This document shows, one piece after another, positions 1-9,118 of a stretch of DNA of 64,000 nt. A model generated the notes under the pieces. It saw only the letters and a list, made by a program, of their open reading frames with translations, was not told the DNA's origin and made no database searches. Position 1 is the first letter of the stretch. Each line of letters begins with the position of its first letter. Origin of the DNA: Marivirga lumbricoides (GTDB lineage Bacteria > Bacteroidota > Bacteroidia > Cytophagales > Cyclobacteriaceae); assembly GCF_014636295.1 (NCBI RefSeq), contig NZ_BMEC01000002.1:372001-436000 (forward strand), in the 5' to 3' direction. A program made the translations under genes and the position numbers.

Positions 1-329
1 ATACCTTTAGCATCTTTTTTAGCCAGGAAACCAAACTCATAACAGAATAAATAGACCTCTCCCTTTGCATTTTTCCAGTAGTGGGTAAAGTATTTAGGAT
101 CGAAGCCTTCTGTTAACAACTTATCTTTGCGAATAGTGGCTTTACCTGCTTTATTGAAGTTTTTAAGGATTTTTCTGTTGATTTTAAGCTGTTTGTCTAT
201 TTGCTTAAAAAGACTACTCTCCTTTTGTTTATTATGCTCGTAGTGGTAGTTCGACTTACAGTAAGGCGAGCAGAATTTCTTATCTGACCTACCAATAATC
301 TCCTCTTTGCAATTAGGACATTTTCTCAT
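1..329 (-). CDS. Small zinc-ribbon protein, 3' end cut by window edge
   Basis: Reading the minus strand from ATG at 327-329 gives at least 109 codons with no stop before the window edge. The N-terminus begins MRKCPNCKEEIIGRSDKKFC and continues with CSPYC, so four cysteines in two CxxC/CxxxC pairs form a zinc ribbon (residues about 4-24), followed by a basic helical stretch and an aromatic C-terminal part (YFTHYW, YLFCYEFGF). I recognise this as a small zinc-ribbon family common in Bacteroidota, of unknown function. It is divergent from the tyrosine recombinase with about 90 bases between the starts, so the two probably share a promoter region. Identity of the family is from memory; the motifs are directly seen. 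Confidence 0.75.
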   Translation of the reverse strand, partial: MRKCPNCKEEIIGRSDKKFCSPYCKSNYHYEHNKQKESSLFKQIDKQLKINRKILKNFNKAGKATIRKDKLLTEGFDPKYFTHYWKNAKGEVYLFCYEFGFLAKKDAKG

Positions 330-417
330 AAGCGTAGATTTTTACGTTTATTATACGTTTAAATCTACGGATAATTTTGGTTTCAAACGCTTCTACCTTC
401 TATTTAAAGAAAATAAA

Positions 418-1548
418 ATGTTGAAAATCATGAATTTACAGAAGAAAATCACTCTGAAGCACCTGTTAATTAACAATGAAAAGAAAATTGGTCTTCAGTT
501 TTATCCCGACAAAGTTATTCAAGCTCTGATTAAATCAATGCCTGAAGTAAAATGGAGTGAGAAATTTCAAATGGTGTATTTAAACAATACACAAAAGAAT
601 TTTTATTCTATACTAAAGACCTTCAAAGGTATCGCGTGGGTTAATATGAAATACTTCGATCTAAATAAGCCAGTAAGCAAGTATGGGGAAGAGGTAAAAA
701 TAGATGATTTGCGCAAGAAATATCCAAAGATTCCGGAGGCTTACTTTCAGAAATTGGAATTGAAACGGTATGCTTATAATACAGCGCAAAATTATTCCTC
801 TTGCTTTGATCGGTTCAGAAGGCATTTTCCTTCTAAACAGTTGATGGGTATTGATGAAAGTGACATCAAAAATTATCTTAAAGGCTTAATACAGCTTCAG
901 TATTCCGACTCCTATATTAATGTAGCAATTAACAGCATTAAATTTTATTACGAGGTGGTAGAAGGAATGCCAAACCGTTTTTATTCTATAGAGCGACCCG
1001 TAAAAGCCGAACGTTTACCGGAAATCTTGAGTAAAGAAGAAGTATTATTAATGATCAACAAAACATTTAACCTTAAACACCAGTACATCATCAGTTTATT
1101 ATACTCCTCGGGACTTAGGAGAGGTGAGCTGCTCAATTTAAAAATTAAAGATATAGACAGTAAACGCATGACCATTAGAGTGAATCAAAGAAAAGGTAAA
1201 AAAGATCGTTTTAGCATATTAAGTGATAAACTTCTGTTAAAATTACGGTTGTATTACAAGCAATATAAACCTCAAAACTATTTGTTTGAAGGAAAAGCAG
1301 GACATTCATATAGCGGGAGCAGTGTAAGGCAAATTGTTAAAACAGCAGCAAAAGCTGCCAATATAAATAAAGAGGTCAGACCACATATGCTCCGACATTC
1401 TTTCGCCAATCATTTATTAGAAGCTGGAACAGATTTACGATATATTCAGCTATTACCAGGGCATGCTTCAACAAGAACCACCGAAGTTTATACTCATGTG
1501 GCAACGGATGCTTTTAAAACAATAAAAAATCCATTAGATTGCACTTAA
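418..1548 (+). CDS. Tyrosine recombinase (site-specific integrase), candidate cassette integrase
   Basis: Phage-type integrase of 376 aa. The catalytic set is complete: Arg about 234 (SGLRRGE), Lys about 259 (QRKGKKDR), His323/Arg326 (HMLRH), His349 (GHAS) and Tyr358 (YTHV). The N-terminus carries the Bacteroidota-type arm (IGLQFYPDKVIQALIK) and a SAM-like core-binding domain at about 95-190. The reading frame is open back to 307, but 418 (or 430) is preferred because the upstream part overlaps the divergent gene region and is not family-like. The usual LLGH near the second His is LPGH here, an odd Pro. It lacks the long insert before HxxR typical of true IntI. The C-terminus IKNPLD resembles the IntI end. 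The gene faces into the cassette array and a GTTAGGC hairpin site follows its stop. Confidence 0.9.
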   Translation: MLKIMNLQKKITLKHLLINNEKKIGLQFYPDKVIQALIKSMPEVKWSEKFQMVYLNNTQKNFYSILKTFKGIAWVNMKYFDLNKPVSKYGEEVKIDDLRKKYPKIPEAYFQKLELKRYAYNTAQNYSSCFDRFRRHFPSKQLMGIDESDIKNYLKGLIQLQYSDSYINVAINSIKFYYEVVEGMPNRFYSIERPVKAERLPEILSKEEVLLMINKTFNLKHQYIISLLYSSGLRRGELLNLKIKDIDSKRMTIRVNQRKGKKDRFSILSDKLLLKLRLYYKQYKPQNYLFEGKAGHSYSGSSVRQIVKTAAKAANINKEVRPHMLRHSFANHLLEAGTDLRYIQLLPGHASTRTTEVYTHVATDAFKTIKNPLDCT

Positions 1549-1599
1549 GGACATAGCGGATATAATGACAACTTTTATGTTATTATGCGCTTGTTAGGC
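1549..1599 (+). other. attI/attC-like recombination site next to the recombinase
   Basis: Immediately after the recombinase stop an imperfect hairpin (AGCGGATATAATGACA at 1555-1570 against TGTTATTATGCGCT at 1579-1592) ends in GTTAGGC at 1593-1599, an exact match to the integron core GTTRRRY. It is either the primary insertion site of the array or the attC of a cassette that contains the recombinase. A clear left core is not visible. Confidence 0.6.
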
Positions 1600-1660
1600 A
1601 CAATTTTGCAACATTGACAAATTTTCATCGTCCTTTAGTTGAATATAGAAATTTAACAAT

Positions 1661-2410
1661 ATGAAAAAACGAATAATAATCCTTATAAGTTTATTTTTTC
1701 TTCTATCATTAGAAAGTTACGCACAAAAAGATTCTTTGAATTGGAATAAAACTAAAGAACTTGAGCACCTAAATAATAGGCAGGATTCCACAAAATGGAA
1801 CATTGAAATGCTAAAACAAGATATTAAATACCGCAATAGTAAGGAAAATAGACTACCAATTAATTTTGGAGCTTGGCCAGTTCCAGAATACTCTCTTCTT
1901 GGAGAAGACACTTTCAATGGAGTTGGAAATGGAGGAAATTTTACTGGAATAGACTTAAATGAGAAAAAGCTGCTCTATTCTTTTTTTTCAGTTAATAAAA
2001 ACCGTTTCAATCAAAAATCACTCAACAACAAACCAAATGAAGTCTTTTTTTCCATTGTTATTTTAACAGACTTCATTGACACAAAAGATTACTCACACGC
2101 AGGTATATATATTAGTTCAAGAAACAATCCAGATTACATTGGCGAGGGATTTTTCAAAACAAAAAACAATAAAATAGATTATCTCGCTTTTTTAACATCT
2201 AACAGAGATGAGTATGCAATAGTAAATATGCGTCTTTTTAACTTAAAACACGGCAGAACAATTTTAATAGCACCTCAAGAAGACGGTTCATTAAGGTCGA
2301 TGCAAATTGAAAGTCCAATCTTATCAGACATAGAAATTGAAAATTTTATTAAAAGCTTATTAGAAAAGAAGAATGTAAAAACTTTTTTTTTAAAACAAGG
2401 AACCATATAA
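1661..2410 (+). CDS. Exported protein of unknown function, first cassette
   Basis: 249 aa with a clear Sec signal peptide (KKR, then hydrophobic residues 5-20, cleavage after SYA-Q). The mature part is hydrophilic and rich in Asn, Lys and Phe, with no domain I recognise. It contains short paired statements such as HAGIYISS and NPDYIGEGFF that suggest a beta-rich fold. ATG at 1661 is preceded by an AT-rich leader. It occupies the first cassette position: the GTTAGGC core lies 60 bases upstream and a TGCCAAC left core 8 bases after its stop. Codon use looks like that of its neighbours. Function unknown. Confidence 0.7.
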   Translation: MKKRIIILISLFFLLSLESYAQKDSLNWNKTKELEHLNNRQDSTKWNIEMLKQDIKYRNSKENRLPINFGAWPVPEYSLLGEDTFNGVGNGGNFTGIDLNEKKLLYSFFSVNKNRFNQKSLNNKPNEVFFSIVILTDFIDTKDYSHAGIYISSRNNPDYIGEGFFKTKNNKIDYLAFLTSNRDEYAIVNMRLFNLKHGRTILIAPQEDGSLRSMQIESPILSDIEIENFIKSLLEKKNVKTFFLKQGTI

Positions 2411-2434
2411 AAACTGTTGCCAACAAAGGTAGCC

Positions 2435-4136
2435 GTTGCACAACCCTCTTGAATGAAAAATACTGAGCACATTTAAGGTCTTTTTAGGCCTTCATTTTTG
2501 GAGAATCAGCAGAATAGGTTTGTTATTTTCCCAGGCTTAGAAGCGAAGAAATTACGCCAAAATTGATCAATAAAGTATGTAGCCGCCAATTTGGCTTCTT
2601 TGCTCATGATATTGGTCAGTTTTTTGGTGAATTTTAGGTATTTTTTGATGTTGTAGGCCACCGCAGCCATCATCATTACTTTATTGGCTTGCTTAATTCC
2701 AAGCGTGTTTACTTTACGTAAACCCATAAATTGAGTTAACGTTCCAAAAACCGGCTCTACGGTGGATTGCCGTTTGCTTTTCATGTACCGACCTTTTTTA
2801 CTTTTAACCCTGCTTATGGCTCGCTCATACTCCTTTTTGTAGGAAGTTACACGTATTCGTTTCTCATAGCTTTTTCCTTTGCATTCTAGTTTAAAAGGAC
2901 AGTCAATGCAGTCTTGTCTGCGGGTCGCATAGTGATCGTCCAGTATGCCTTTTACATTATATTTGGCTCCCTTAAATAGGAGTTTTTTATTATTTTGACA
3001 CAGGTAATAATTTCCTTCTGCTATGTATGTAAACCCATCCGGACCGCCTTTATAAGTTCCGTGAGGTGTATGTAGGAGTCTATAGCTTCTTTTTCTAGTA
3101 AGGCATAATTCTCTCCACTACTGTAAGCGGTATCGGCAAGTATGTTATTCCAAAACATTCCTTTTTTATGAAGTCTTGGCTTTAGTTTTTCGATAATAGT
3201 AGGAAGGCACTGATTATCTTTTTTATCTGCAAAGTCTGCTGTTATGTGACTAATCACATGGTGGGCTGTATCAACTGACATCTGGGAAAGGTAGTTGAGC
3301 TTTCTTGCTTTTCCTGGCTTCACACTTATTCTCGCATCTGGATCAGTAGGACTGTAATGGGTTTTATTACTGGTATACTTAGATCCTTTATTACCTGCAC
3401 CTACACGCTGATCCTGGTCCTGGCTCCACTTTTTATTACGACTCTTAATTTCTTGTAACTCACCCTGGCTGGCAGTTATAGTTTGTTGGTTTTTGTCAGC
3501 CTTATTTACCTTAGCTTTACGACTACGGTCAAGAGTACTCATATAACGTACTTTACGTAAATGCTCTTCTAAGTCTTCCTCTGGCACCTTTAATTCGAGA
3601 CTATCCATACTTGCATTGGCTTTAACCGGAGCTGAGTCAATGGCTTGGGTATGACCTGAAACCATTCCTTTTACTACACACATACCGAAAATATGCTCAA
3701 ATACTGATTCAAACACTTCCTCTGGAAACAGCTGCCTGGTACGGCTTAGTGTGCTATGCCAGGGCAGTTCCTCATCTATATCATAGTCCAGAAAAAACAG
3801 GATATCTAAACGCATGCTGCAATGATCTATCAACTTTCTATCGCTAATGATATTTTCTAAATATCCCACTAAACAAAGCTTAAAAAAATACGACAGGATC
3901 GAGTGATTTTTGACCGCAAACACCGTAGTATTTGCGTGTTTCTTTATAAAGAGAACGTATGTCCAAAACGTCCTTAAGTCTTCTGTAAAAGTTATTTAAA
4001 GGCACTCTATCAGAGAGTTGAAAGGTGGTAAACAGCTTGGGTTGGTGGTGCTTTTTTCCTTGCAAGAGTTTATTTAAAAATACTGAAAACTAAAGAAAGA
4101 CGCAATCAAACTTTCATTATTTTTGAGTTGTGCAAC
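2435..4136 (-). mobile_element. IS1182-like insertion sequence, decayed
   Basis: A 1.7-kb element bounded by perfect 10-base terminal inverted repeats, GTTGCACAAC at 2435-2444 and GTTGTGCAAC at 4127-4136. It encodes one transposase on the minus strand that is broken by two indels. No direct target duplication is visible at the flanks (GGTAGCC left, AGGCAC right). It sits inside an attC-like palindrome, which fits the known taste of IS1182 relatives for palindromic targets. Confidence 0.75.
2506..4065 (-). pseudogene. IS1182-family transposase, two frameshifts
   Basis: Read on the minus strand from ATG at 4065 the protein starts MQGKKHHQPKLFTTFQLSDR and runs in three frames to the stop at 2506, about 515 codons in total, a normal length for the family. 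The first break is a seven-T run (plus-strand A run 3882-3888) where six would keep frame (DPVVFF/KLCLVGYLE). The second is near 3066-3072, where one missing base separates DSYI from PHGTYKGGPDGF. DDE-type elements are visible: GHTQAIDSAPVKANA, NILADTAYSSGE and the C-terminal STVEPVFGTL with the catalytic Glu. The four-cysteine stretch DCIDCPFKLEC lies in the C-terminal third. Either the copy is dead or the T run permits slippage; the second break makes death more likely. Confidence 0.85.
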
Positions 4137-4437
4137 AGGCACATTGTATAAGCGTAATGCGGGCTGAACTGCTAAAATAGAGCTTCTTTTGCTTTTAATA
4201 AAAATAGAGATAATCGATACTGAAAAACTATGAAACCCGCACTACGCTTATACTTAACGTTAAGAGGGTCGCATGCTAAAAATGCAAATACCTGAAGCAT
4301 TGCAAACAGTGTTTTGCGATCACCTCTTTCATTAATTGCCTTATAAGTGGTTAAAAATCATTTCTATTCTTAATTATTTTATTCTACTCTACCACTCCCA
4401 GTACATATTCTTCTTTGTTTTTTAGTACGTACCTGAT

Positions 4438-5276
4438 TCCGAAATGAGTTTTATTAGTGGTTGGTTATGGGTTGACATCAACGATTTATACAAATGGATA
4501 AAAGCAATGAATTCAAATGTTTTAATCTCTCAAAAATCACTTCAAACTTTATTGAAAAACCCATACGCAAACGACAAAACATCATCACTTGGCGAATACT
4601 TTGAAGAAGATAGCCTACAAAGGCACAATGGAATATCATATAAATTTGAATCTATCTTTTTGAATGATTTTAAAAATGATATTACGATAATTCTATTGTC
4701 CAATAATAGAAATAGAGTTTGGGATTTAGGGCATACTATCCACAACTTAATGCTAGGAAAGGATTATGAAATTCCTAAAAAATCAATTTATCAAGCTATA
4801 AGAAAAGAATCTGTCAACGATGTAAATAAAGCTATAAAGTCTTACTATTTGCTTAAAGAAAATTCTGAAAAGGAATACACTTTTCAAAACCCAAGCGAAC
4901 TGAATAAATTAGGATATGAACTATTAAGACTTGGCAAAAATGATGAGTCAATAAAAATTTTTAAATTAGCTACAAAGGAGTTCCCTAAAGATGCTAATCT
5001 ATTTGATAGTTTAGGAGAAGCCTATTATACAAATAAACAATATGATCTAGCATTAGATAGCTATAACAAAGCAATAAGTCTTGGTGGAACAAAAGGAAAT
5101 GCAGAGAAAATGATAGAAAAAATTAAAAATGAGAAGGTAAAATAACTGGCTACAACAATGTGTGCTATAAGCAATAGCGGAGAAAGTGCCAATTTCTACG
5201 TTTCTACTTTTTAGCTATCTTTACTCTAAACTGAAAAGTTAGTGCATATAAGCCGCTAGTGCTCATACACGAGACC
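4438..5276 (+). repeat. Long direct repeat, copy 1 of 2 (partner 10742-11575)
   Basis: The 3' half of the serine hydrolase gene plus most of its attC-like site is present twice, over 98 percent identical, 6.3 kb apart in direct orientation. The copies diverge in the right arm of the site (GCCGCTAGT here, TTTTATAGT in the other) and differ by a 4-base TGTG gap near the left arm. Confidence 0.85.
4444..5145 (+). pseudogene. Truncated duplicate of the serine hydrolase-TPR gene
   Basis: This 233-codon frame is the C-terminal half of the lipoprotein serine hydrolase at 10036-11448, with only about four base differences over 700. It lacks the signal peptide, the SxxK and the YxN motifs, so it cannot be an active hydrolase. 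Identity begins at CGAAATGAG just before the internal ATG; upstream the sequence is unrelated. The C-terminal two TPR-like repeats (about 155-220) are intact, so a TPR-only product could still be made. Its attC-like 3' site is also a copy of the one after the full gene. Confidence 0.8.
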
Positions 5277-5283
5277 GTTGCCT
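5147..5283 (+). other. attC-like recombination site
   Basis: Left core TGGCTACAAC (5147-5156), left arm 5160-5180 (GTGTGCTATAAGCAATAGCG), right arm CCGCTAGTGCTCATACAC (5253-5270), right core GTTGCCT (5277-5283). The left core belongs to the duplicated hydrolase cassette; the right core is the 5' core of the DJ-1 cassette. Confidence 0.75.
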
Positions 5284-5307
5284 ACAATACGATAAAAACA
5301 GAACGAA

Positions 5308-6063
5308 ATGACAAAATTTAGAGTTTTAACAATAATATTTTTCGCAATTATTCTGATAAGTTGCAACTCTGAAAAAACGAAAAATAATATCGAAAAAGAG
5401 AACATAACTCAAACGGAAATAAAATCGGATACGCTAACAAAACACTTAAAACCATTCAAATCGGAATTGCCAACAATCGGCCTTTTGATGTATAATGGAG
5501 TTTTACAAAGCGAAGTGATTGCAACTTCTGACGTTTTCGCAAAACCAACCAAAAGTGGAAAACAGATTTTTAACGTATTAACAATTGCAGAAACTGAAAA
5601 GCCAATCACAACCGAAGAAGGAATAAAAATTTTGCCAGATTTTACATTTGATAATTGCCCAAAATTAACAGCTCTTTTTGTGCCAAGTGCTTATGATATG
5701 TACGCACAAGTTCACAACGAAAAAATCGTAAACTTCATAAAAGAGAAAAATAAAGAAACTGAATTTGTTGTGAGCAATTGTGCTGGAGCTCAATTAATCG
5801 GAAAATCTGGAATTGCAGATGGACATAAAATCGTTACTTGGATTGGTGGTGGAGAACAACTACAAAAAGACTATCCGAATTTAAAAGTACAGAATGACAG
5901 TTTGGTAACATTTGTTGAGGATGGAAAATTCAGTTCGTCAAATGGAAATTTAGCAAGTTATATTTCAGCATTGAATTTATTGGAGAAAATGACAAGTTCT
6001 GAACATAAAAACTTCGTAGAAAGTTATTTATATCTCGACCGACTTCAAAATTGGAAAAAATAA
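5308..6063 (+). CDS. DJ-1/PfpI-family lipoprotein
   Basis: 251 aa. A lipoprotein signal ends at Cys19 (IILISC), so the protein is probably anchored in a membrane facing the periplasm. Residues about 55-245 form a DJ-1/PfpI fold with the family's nucleophile-elbow cysteine at about 158 in SNCAGAQLIG, followed by SGIADGHKIVTW. Family members include glyoxalases, chaperones, amidases and isonitrile hydratases; lipoprotein versions are of unknown substrate. It is a single-gene cassette: the 5' core GTTGCCTAC (5277-5285) is complementary at 8 of 9 positions to the left core GTGGGCAAC after its stop. Start ATG 5308 gives the complete lipoprotein signal. Confidence 0.85.
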   Translation: MTKFRVLTIIFFAIILISCNSEKTKNNIEKENITQTEIKSDTLTKHLKPFKSELPTIGLLMYNGVLQSEVIATSDVFAKPTKSGKQIFNVLTIAETEKPITTEEGIKILPDFTFDNCPKLTALFVPSAYDMYAQVHNEKIVNFIKEKNKETEFVVSNCAGAQLIGKSGIADGHKIVTWIGGGEQLQKDYPNLKVQNDSLVTFVEDGKFSSSNGNLASYISALNLLEKMTSSEHKNFVESYLYLDRLQNWKK

Positions 6064-6068
6064 GTACT

Positions 6069-6199
6069 GTGGGCAACAACATATATAAAATAGCGGTTTT
6101 AGTGCTTAAACCAAGAATAATTAATAAAATAAAAGTCAGTAATAAACCGAAAATTAGTGTTTAAAAATCCACTACTTTCATATACAAAACCAGTTAGCG
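6069..6199 (+). other. attC-like recombination site
   Basis: Left core GTGGGCAAC (6069-6077), left arm ATATATAAAATAGCGG (6081-6096), right arm TCCACTACTTTCATATAC (6168-6185), right core GTTAGCG (6193-6199). The arms pair imperfectly, with extrahelical bases as in attC sites. Confidence 0.75.
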
Positions 6200-6305
6200 G
6201 TAATAAGCCAAAAGTAACTGTAATCTTGAATTTAAATACATTTATCCTTGATTTGAGAACTTTATAAATCTGTATGCCTTGTAGCTTTGTAGAAAACAAA
6301 AAATT

Positions 6306-7145
6306 ATGGATATACAGAAAGTTTGGTTCATTACAGGAGCGTCTAAAGGGATGGGACTTGAAATTACAAAAGCAGTTTTGAGTAATGGCGATAAAGTCAT
6401 TGCGACTTCTCGAAATACGGACACGCTTATAGAAAAAATTGAGGAACACAAAGGAAATTTGCTTCCAATAAAGCTGGACATCACCAATGAAAAAGAGGTT
6501 GAAAATGCTATTTCAAAAGGTATAGATGAATTTGGACAAATAGATGTAGTGGTCAATAATGCAGGGTATAACCTGTTGGGTAATATCGAAGAAATAAGTG
6601 ATGCCGAGTTTAGAAAAACAATGGATGTTAATGTTTTTGCAATGACCCATATCATCAGAAATGTTTTGCCACACCTACGCAAGCAAAAATCGGGGCATAT
6701 TATCAATACAGCATCTATGATGGGCTATATGAGTTATCCCGCTAACGGAAGCTATAGTGCATCTAAATATGCGGTTATTGGACTATCAGAAGCACTTGCT
6801 CAAGAAGTAGCACCACATGGCATCAAAGTAACTATCCTTGCTCCAGGAACATTTCGTACAAATTTTATGAATGAGGAGACACTCAATGTTGTGGAAAATA
6901 AAATTGAAGCCTACAATTTAGGTAAACAGGTAGAACAGTTTACAGGCTATGACGGGAAACAATTGGGTAATCCTAAAAAATTGGCAGAGGTAGTTGTGAA
7001 ACTTGCAGAAATGCCCAATCCGCCATTGCATCTTCCATTAGGTTCTGATAGTTACAATGCCATTTTGGAGGTTCGTAAAAACGAAAAAGGAGAAATGGAA
7101 CAATGGAAAGCCTTATCTTTATCAACTGATTTTAAACAAGAATAG
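6306..7145 (+). CDS. Short-chain dehydrogenase/reductase
   Basis: 279 aa classical SDR. The cofactor glycine motif TGASKGMG lies at 10-17, NNAG at 84-87, the catalytic Ser in INTASMMG near 136 and YSASK at about 150-154; the PG motif and substrate loop follow (LAPGTFRTNF). It should be a cytosolic NAD(P)H-dependent oxidoreductase; the substrate cannot be told. The AraC gene follows after one base beyond its stop, so they form a two-gene cassette. The 5' core GTTAGCGGTAAT (6193-6204) has its complement ACCGCTAA at the end of the cassette. Confidence 0.92.
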   Translation: MDIQKVWFITGASKGMGLEITKAVLSNGDKVIATSRNTDTLIEKIEEHKGNLLPIKLDITNEKEVENAISKGIDEFGQIDVVVNNAGYNLLGNIEEISDAEFRKTMDVNVFAMTHIIRNVLPHLRKQKSGHIINTASMMGYMSYPANGSYSASKYAVIGLSEALAQEVAPHGIKVTILAPGTFRTNFMNEETLNVVENKIEAYNLGKQVEQFTGYDGKQLGNPKKLAEVVVKLAEMPNPPLHLPLGSDSYNAILEVRKNEKGEMEQWKALSLSTDFKQE

Positions 7146-7146
7146 T

Positions 7147-8058
7147 GTGAAAAAAACTGCTCCATATAAAATTGGGTCAATATCTGAACTTCATAGATTA
7201 TTCAATTTGCCAAAACCAATTCATCCTTTGATAAGCGTGATCGATTTTGAGCATTTGAAATTCGATTCTAATGAAATTTGGAGCAGCTTTTATTATGATT
7301 TCTATTGTGTAGCTATTAAAAAAGAGGCTTCAGGCAAGTTTCGGTACGGACAAGGTCATTATGATTTTGATGAAGGAGTAATGAGTTTTACCAAGCCAGG
7401 TCAAATCTTTTCTGTCACGAATCCTGTGGATTACCCCGTATCAGGATATATGATGGTTTTTAAACCTGACCTTATACGGCATTATGAATTAGGTAAAGTT
7501 ATAGGTAATTATGGATTCTTCTCCTATTCTACTGCAGAAGCACTTCACCTTTCTGAAAAAGAGGACAATATCATTATGTCCTTGATGCTTCAAATGCAGG
7601 ATGAACTAAAAAATAACATTGACCATTACAGTCAGGATTTAATAGTATCACACATTGACCTGCTTCTCAATTATGCAAAACGTTTTCACAATAGGCAGTT
7701 TTTGACACGAAGGTCTATAAATAGTGATATTTTAGTGAAAATGGAAGAAATAATGGATGTATACCTAAAAAGTGATGCTACACTATCGGGTGTTCCAACG
7801 GTCAACTTTTTTGCGGAAAAGCTCAGTGTCTCTCCCAATTATTTGAGTGATTTATTGAAAAATACTACCGGCCGAAATGCGCAAACCCATATTCAAGAAT
7901 CCATAGTTGAAAGAGCGAAAGAACTGCTTTCCACAACAAATTTAAGCATAAAACAAATCGCTTATGATTTGGGATTTGAATACCCTCAATCATTCAGTAC
8001 TATGTTTAAAAAAAACACACAACAAACGCCATTGCAATTCAGAGCATCATTTAATTGA
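7147..8058 (+). CDS. AraC-family transcriptional regulator
   Basis: 303 aa from a GTG start at 7147, chosen because homologous regulators begin at this point (SISELHRLFNLPKPIHPL) and upstream codons overlap the SDR. The N-terminal about 190 residues are a cupin-like sensor (KFRYGQGHYDFDEG); the C-terminal two helix-turn-helix units cover about 205-300 (NFFAEKLSVSPNYLSDLLK, then IKQIAYDLGFEYPQSFSTMFK). It is encoded directly behind the SDR and most likely controls it. A paralogous SDR-AraC pair occurs at 24445-26294. Confidence 0.9.
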   Translation: MKKTAPYKIGSISELHRLFNLPKPIHPLISVIDFEHLKFDSNEIWSSFYYDFYCVAIKKEASGKFRYGQGHYDFDEGVMSFTKPGQIFSVTNPVDYPVSGYMMVFKPDLIRHYELGKVIGNYGFFSYSTAEALHLSEKEDNIIMSLMLQMQDELKNNIDHYSQDLIVSHIDLLLNYAKRFHNRQFLTRRSINSDILVKMEEIMDVYLKSDATLSGVPTVNFFAEKLSVSPNYLSDLLKNTTGRNAQTHIQESIVERAKELLSTTNLSIKQIAYDLGFEYPQSFSTMFKKNTQQTPLQFRASFN

Positions 8059-8062
8059 AAAA

Positions 8063-8205
8063 ATTACTACCGCTAAAAAAGTATATAAAAAATAGCGGTT
8101 GAATTGCTTAATCCAAAGTGATTTTCATAATTTTATAATCAGTATCAAACCGAAAAAAATCCGTGCGTAAAAAATGCTACTTTTCATATACACTATCCTT
8201 AGAGG
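8063..8205 (+). other. attC-like recombination site
   Basis: Left core ATTACTACCGCTAA (8063-8076), left arm GTATATAAAAAATAGCGG (8081-8098), right arm TGCTACTTTTCATATAC (8175-8191). The right core is degenerate, CTTAGAGG (8198-8205), with the leading G lost. Confidence 0.7.
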
Positions 8206-8254
8206 CAAGACAGAAAAATGAAAGCAAACAATTTAAAAACAAGTTAAGATAAAA

Positions 8255-9100
8255 ATGACGCACTCTTTTTTAATGATTGGTCAGTCAAATATGGGAGGAC
8301 GTGGTTTCCTGAAGGATGTACCAACGATTTATAACGAACATATAAAAATGCTTCGAAACGGGAGATGGCAGACAATGGTTGAACCAATAAATTATGACCG
8401 CCCAAATGCAGGTGTTGGTTTAGCCTCTTCCTTTGCCGCTGCATTGCATTTGAAAAATCAAACAAATGACATCGGTTTGATTCCTTGTGCAGATGGAGGA
8501 ACCAGTTTAGACGATTGGAATGTTGATGAAGTCCTCTTCAAAAATGCTGTTTTTCAGGCAAAAATTGCTCAAAAAACAAGTGAATTGAAAGGTATTCTTT
8601 GGCATCAAGGAGAAAATGATTGCCAACCTACAAATGCTAAAAATTATGGCGAAAAATTTTCTGCCATTGTTCAAACTTTAAGAGAAAAACTTGAGGTTCC
8701 AAATATTCCAGTAATTATCGGAGGACTTGGAGCCTTTTTAACACAAGGTATATACGGAGAATATTTCAAATCATATTCTATTGTAAATGAAGAATTAGAA
8801 AAATTCGCTAAAAACAATCCCAATTGTTATTTCGTAACGGCCTCAGGTTTAAATGCTAATCCTGATGGAATTCATTTAAATGCATCTTCTCAAAGAATTT
8901 TTGGTATTCGATATTTTGAAGCTTTTAGCAAACAAAAACATATTTTGGAAGCGCTTGAAATCGAAAATGAAATATTAGAGATGATTTATAAAAAACCTTT
9001 ATCTGATACTGAAAAAATCGGACTATTAAATTTAAAATTTTCAAATGGTGATTTATCATTAGAAAGTTATAAAGCTGAAATGGCAAAATTCAAACAATAA
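8255..9100 (+). CDS. Sialate O-acetylesterase-type SGNH hydrolase
   Basis: 281 aa, no signal peptide. The SGNH block I is MIGQSNMGGRG (nucleophile Ser about 11), block III GLIPCADGGTSLDDW and the conserved GILWHQGENDC near residue 120 are typical of the sialate O-acetylesterase (SASA/DUF303) group that deacylates carbohydrate esters; the His of the triad is probably in PDGIHLNASSQ near 210. The last about 50 residues form an acidic helical tail resembling a SHOCT-like module (LSDTEKIGLLNLKFSNGDLS). It sits alone in a cassette. Lack of a secretion signal suggests a cytosolic substrate. Confidence 0.8.
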   Translation: MTHSFLMIGQSNMGGRGFLKDVPTIYNEHIKMLRNGRWQTMVEPINYDRPNAGVGLASSFAAALHLKNQTNDIGLIPCADGGTSLDDWNVDEVLFKNAVFQAKIAQKTSELKGILWHQGENDCQPTNAKNYGEKFSAIVQTLREKLEVPNIPVIIGGLGAFLTQGIYGEYFKSYSIVNEELEKFAKNNPNCYFVTASGLNANPDGIHLNASSQRIFGIRYFEAFSKQKHILEALEIENEILEMIYKKPLSDTEKIGLLNLKFSNGDLSLESYKAEMAKFKQ

Positions 9101-9118
9101 CGTGAGATTAAAACCCGT

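Larger units (their letters stand above)
2418..4265 (+). other. attC-like site split by the insertion sequence
   Basis: The left core TGCCAAC (2418-2424) and start of the left arm are cut at 2434 by the IS. Beyond the IS come matching arms TATAAGCGTAATGCGGG (4147-4163) and CCCGCACTACGCTTATA (4236-4252), 16 of 17 complementary, followed by core GTTAAGA (4259-4265). The two sides may come from one site or from two neighbouring sites fused by loss of a cassette. Confidence 0.6.

Noticed and set aside
418-1548. Calling the recombinase a classical IntI integron integrase
   Set aside because: The stretch before the HxxR motif is too short to hold the extra IntI helix, and the protein matches the widespread Bacteroidota integrase type. 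I call it a candidate only.
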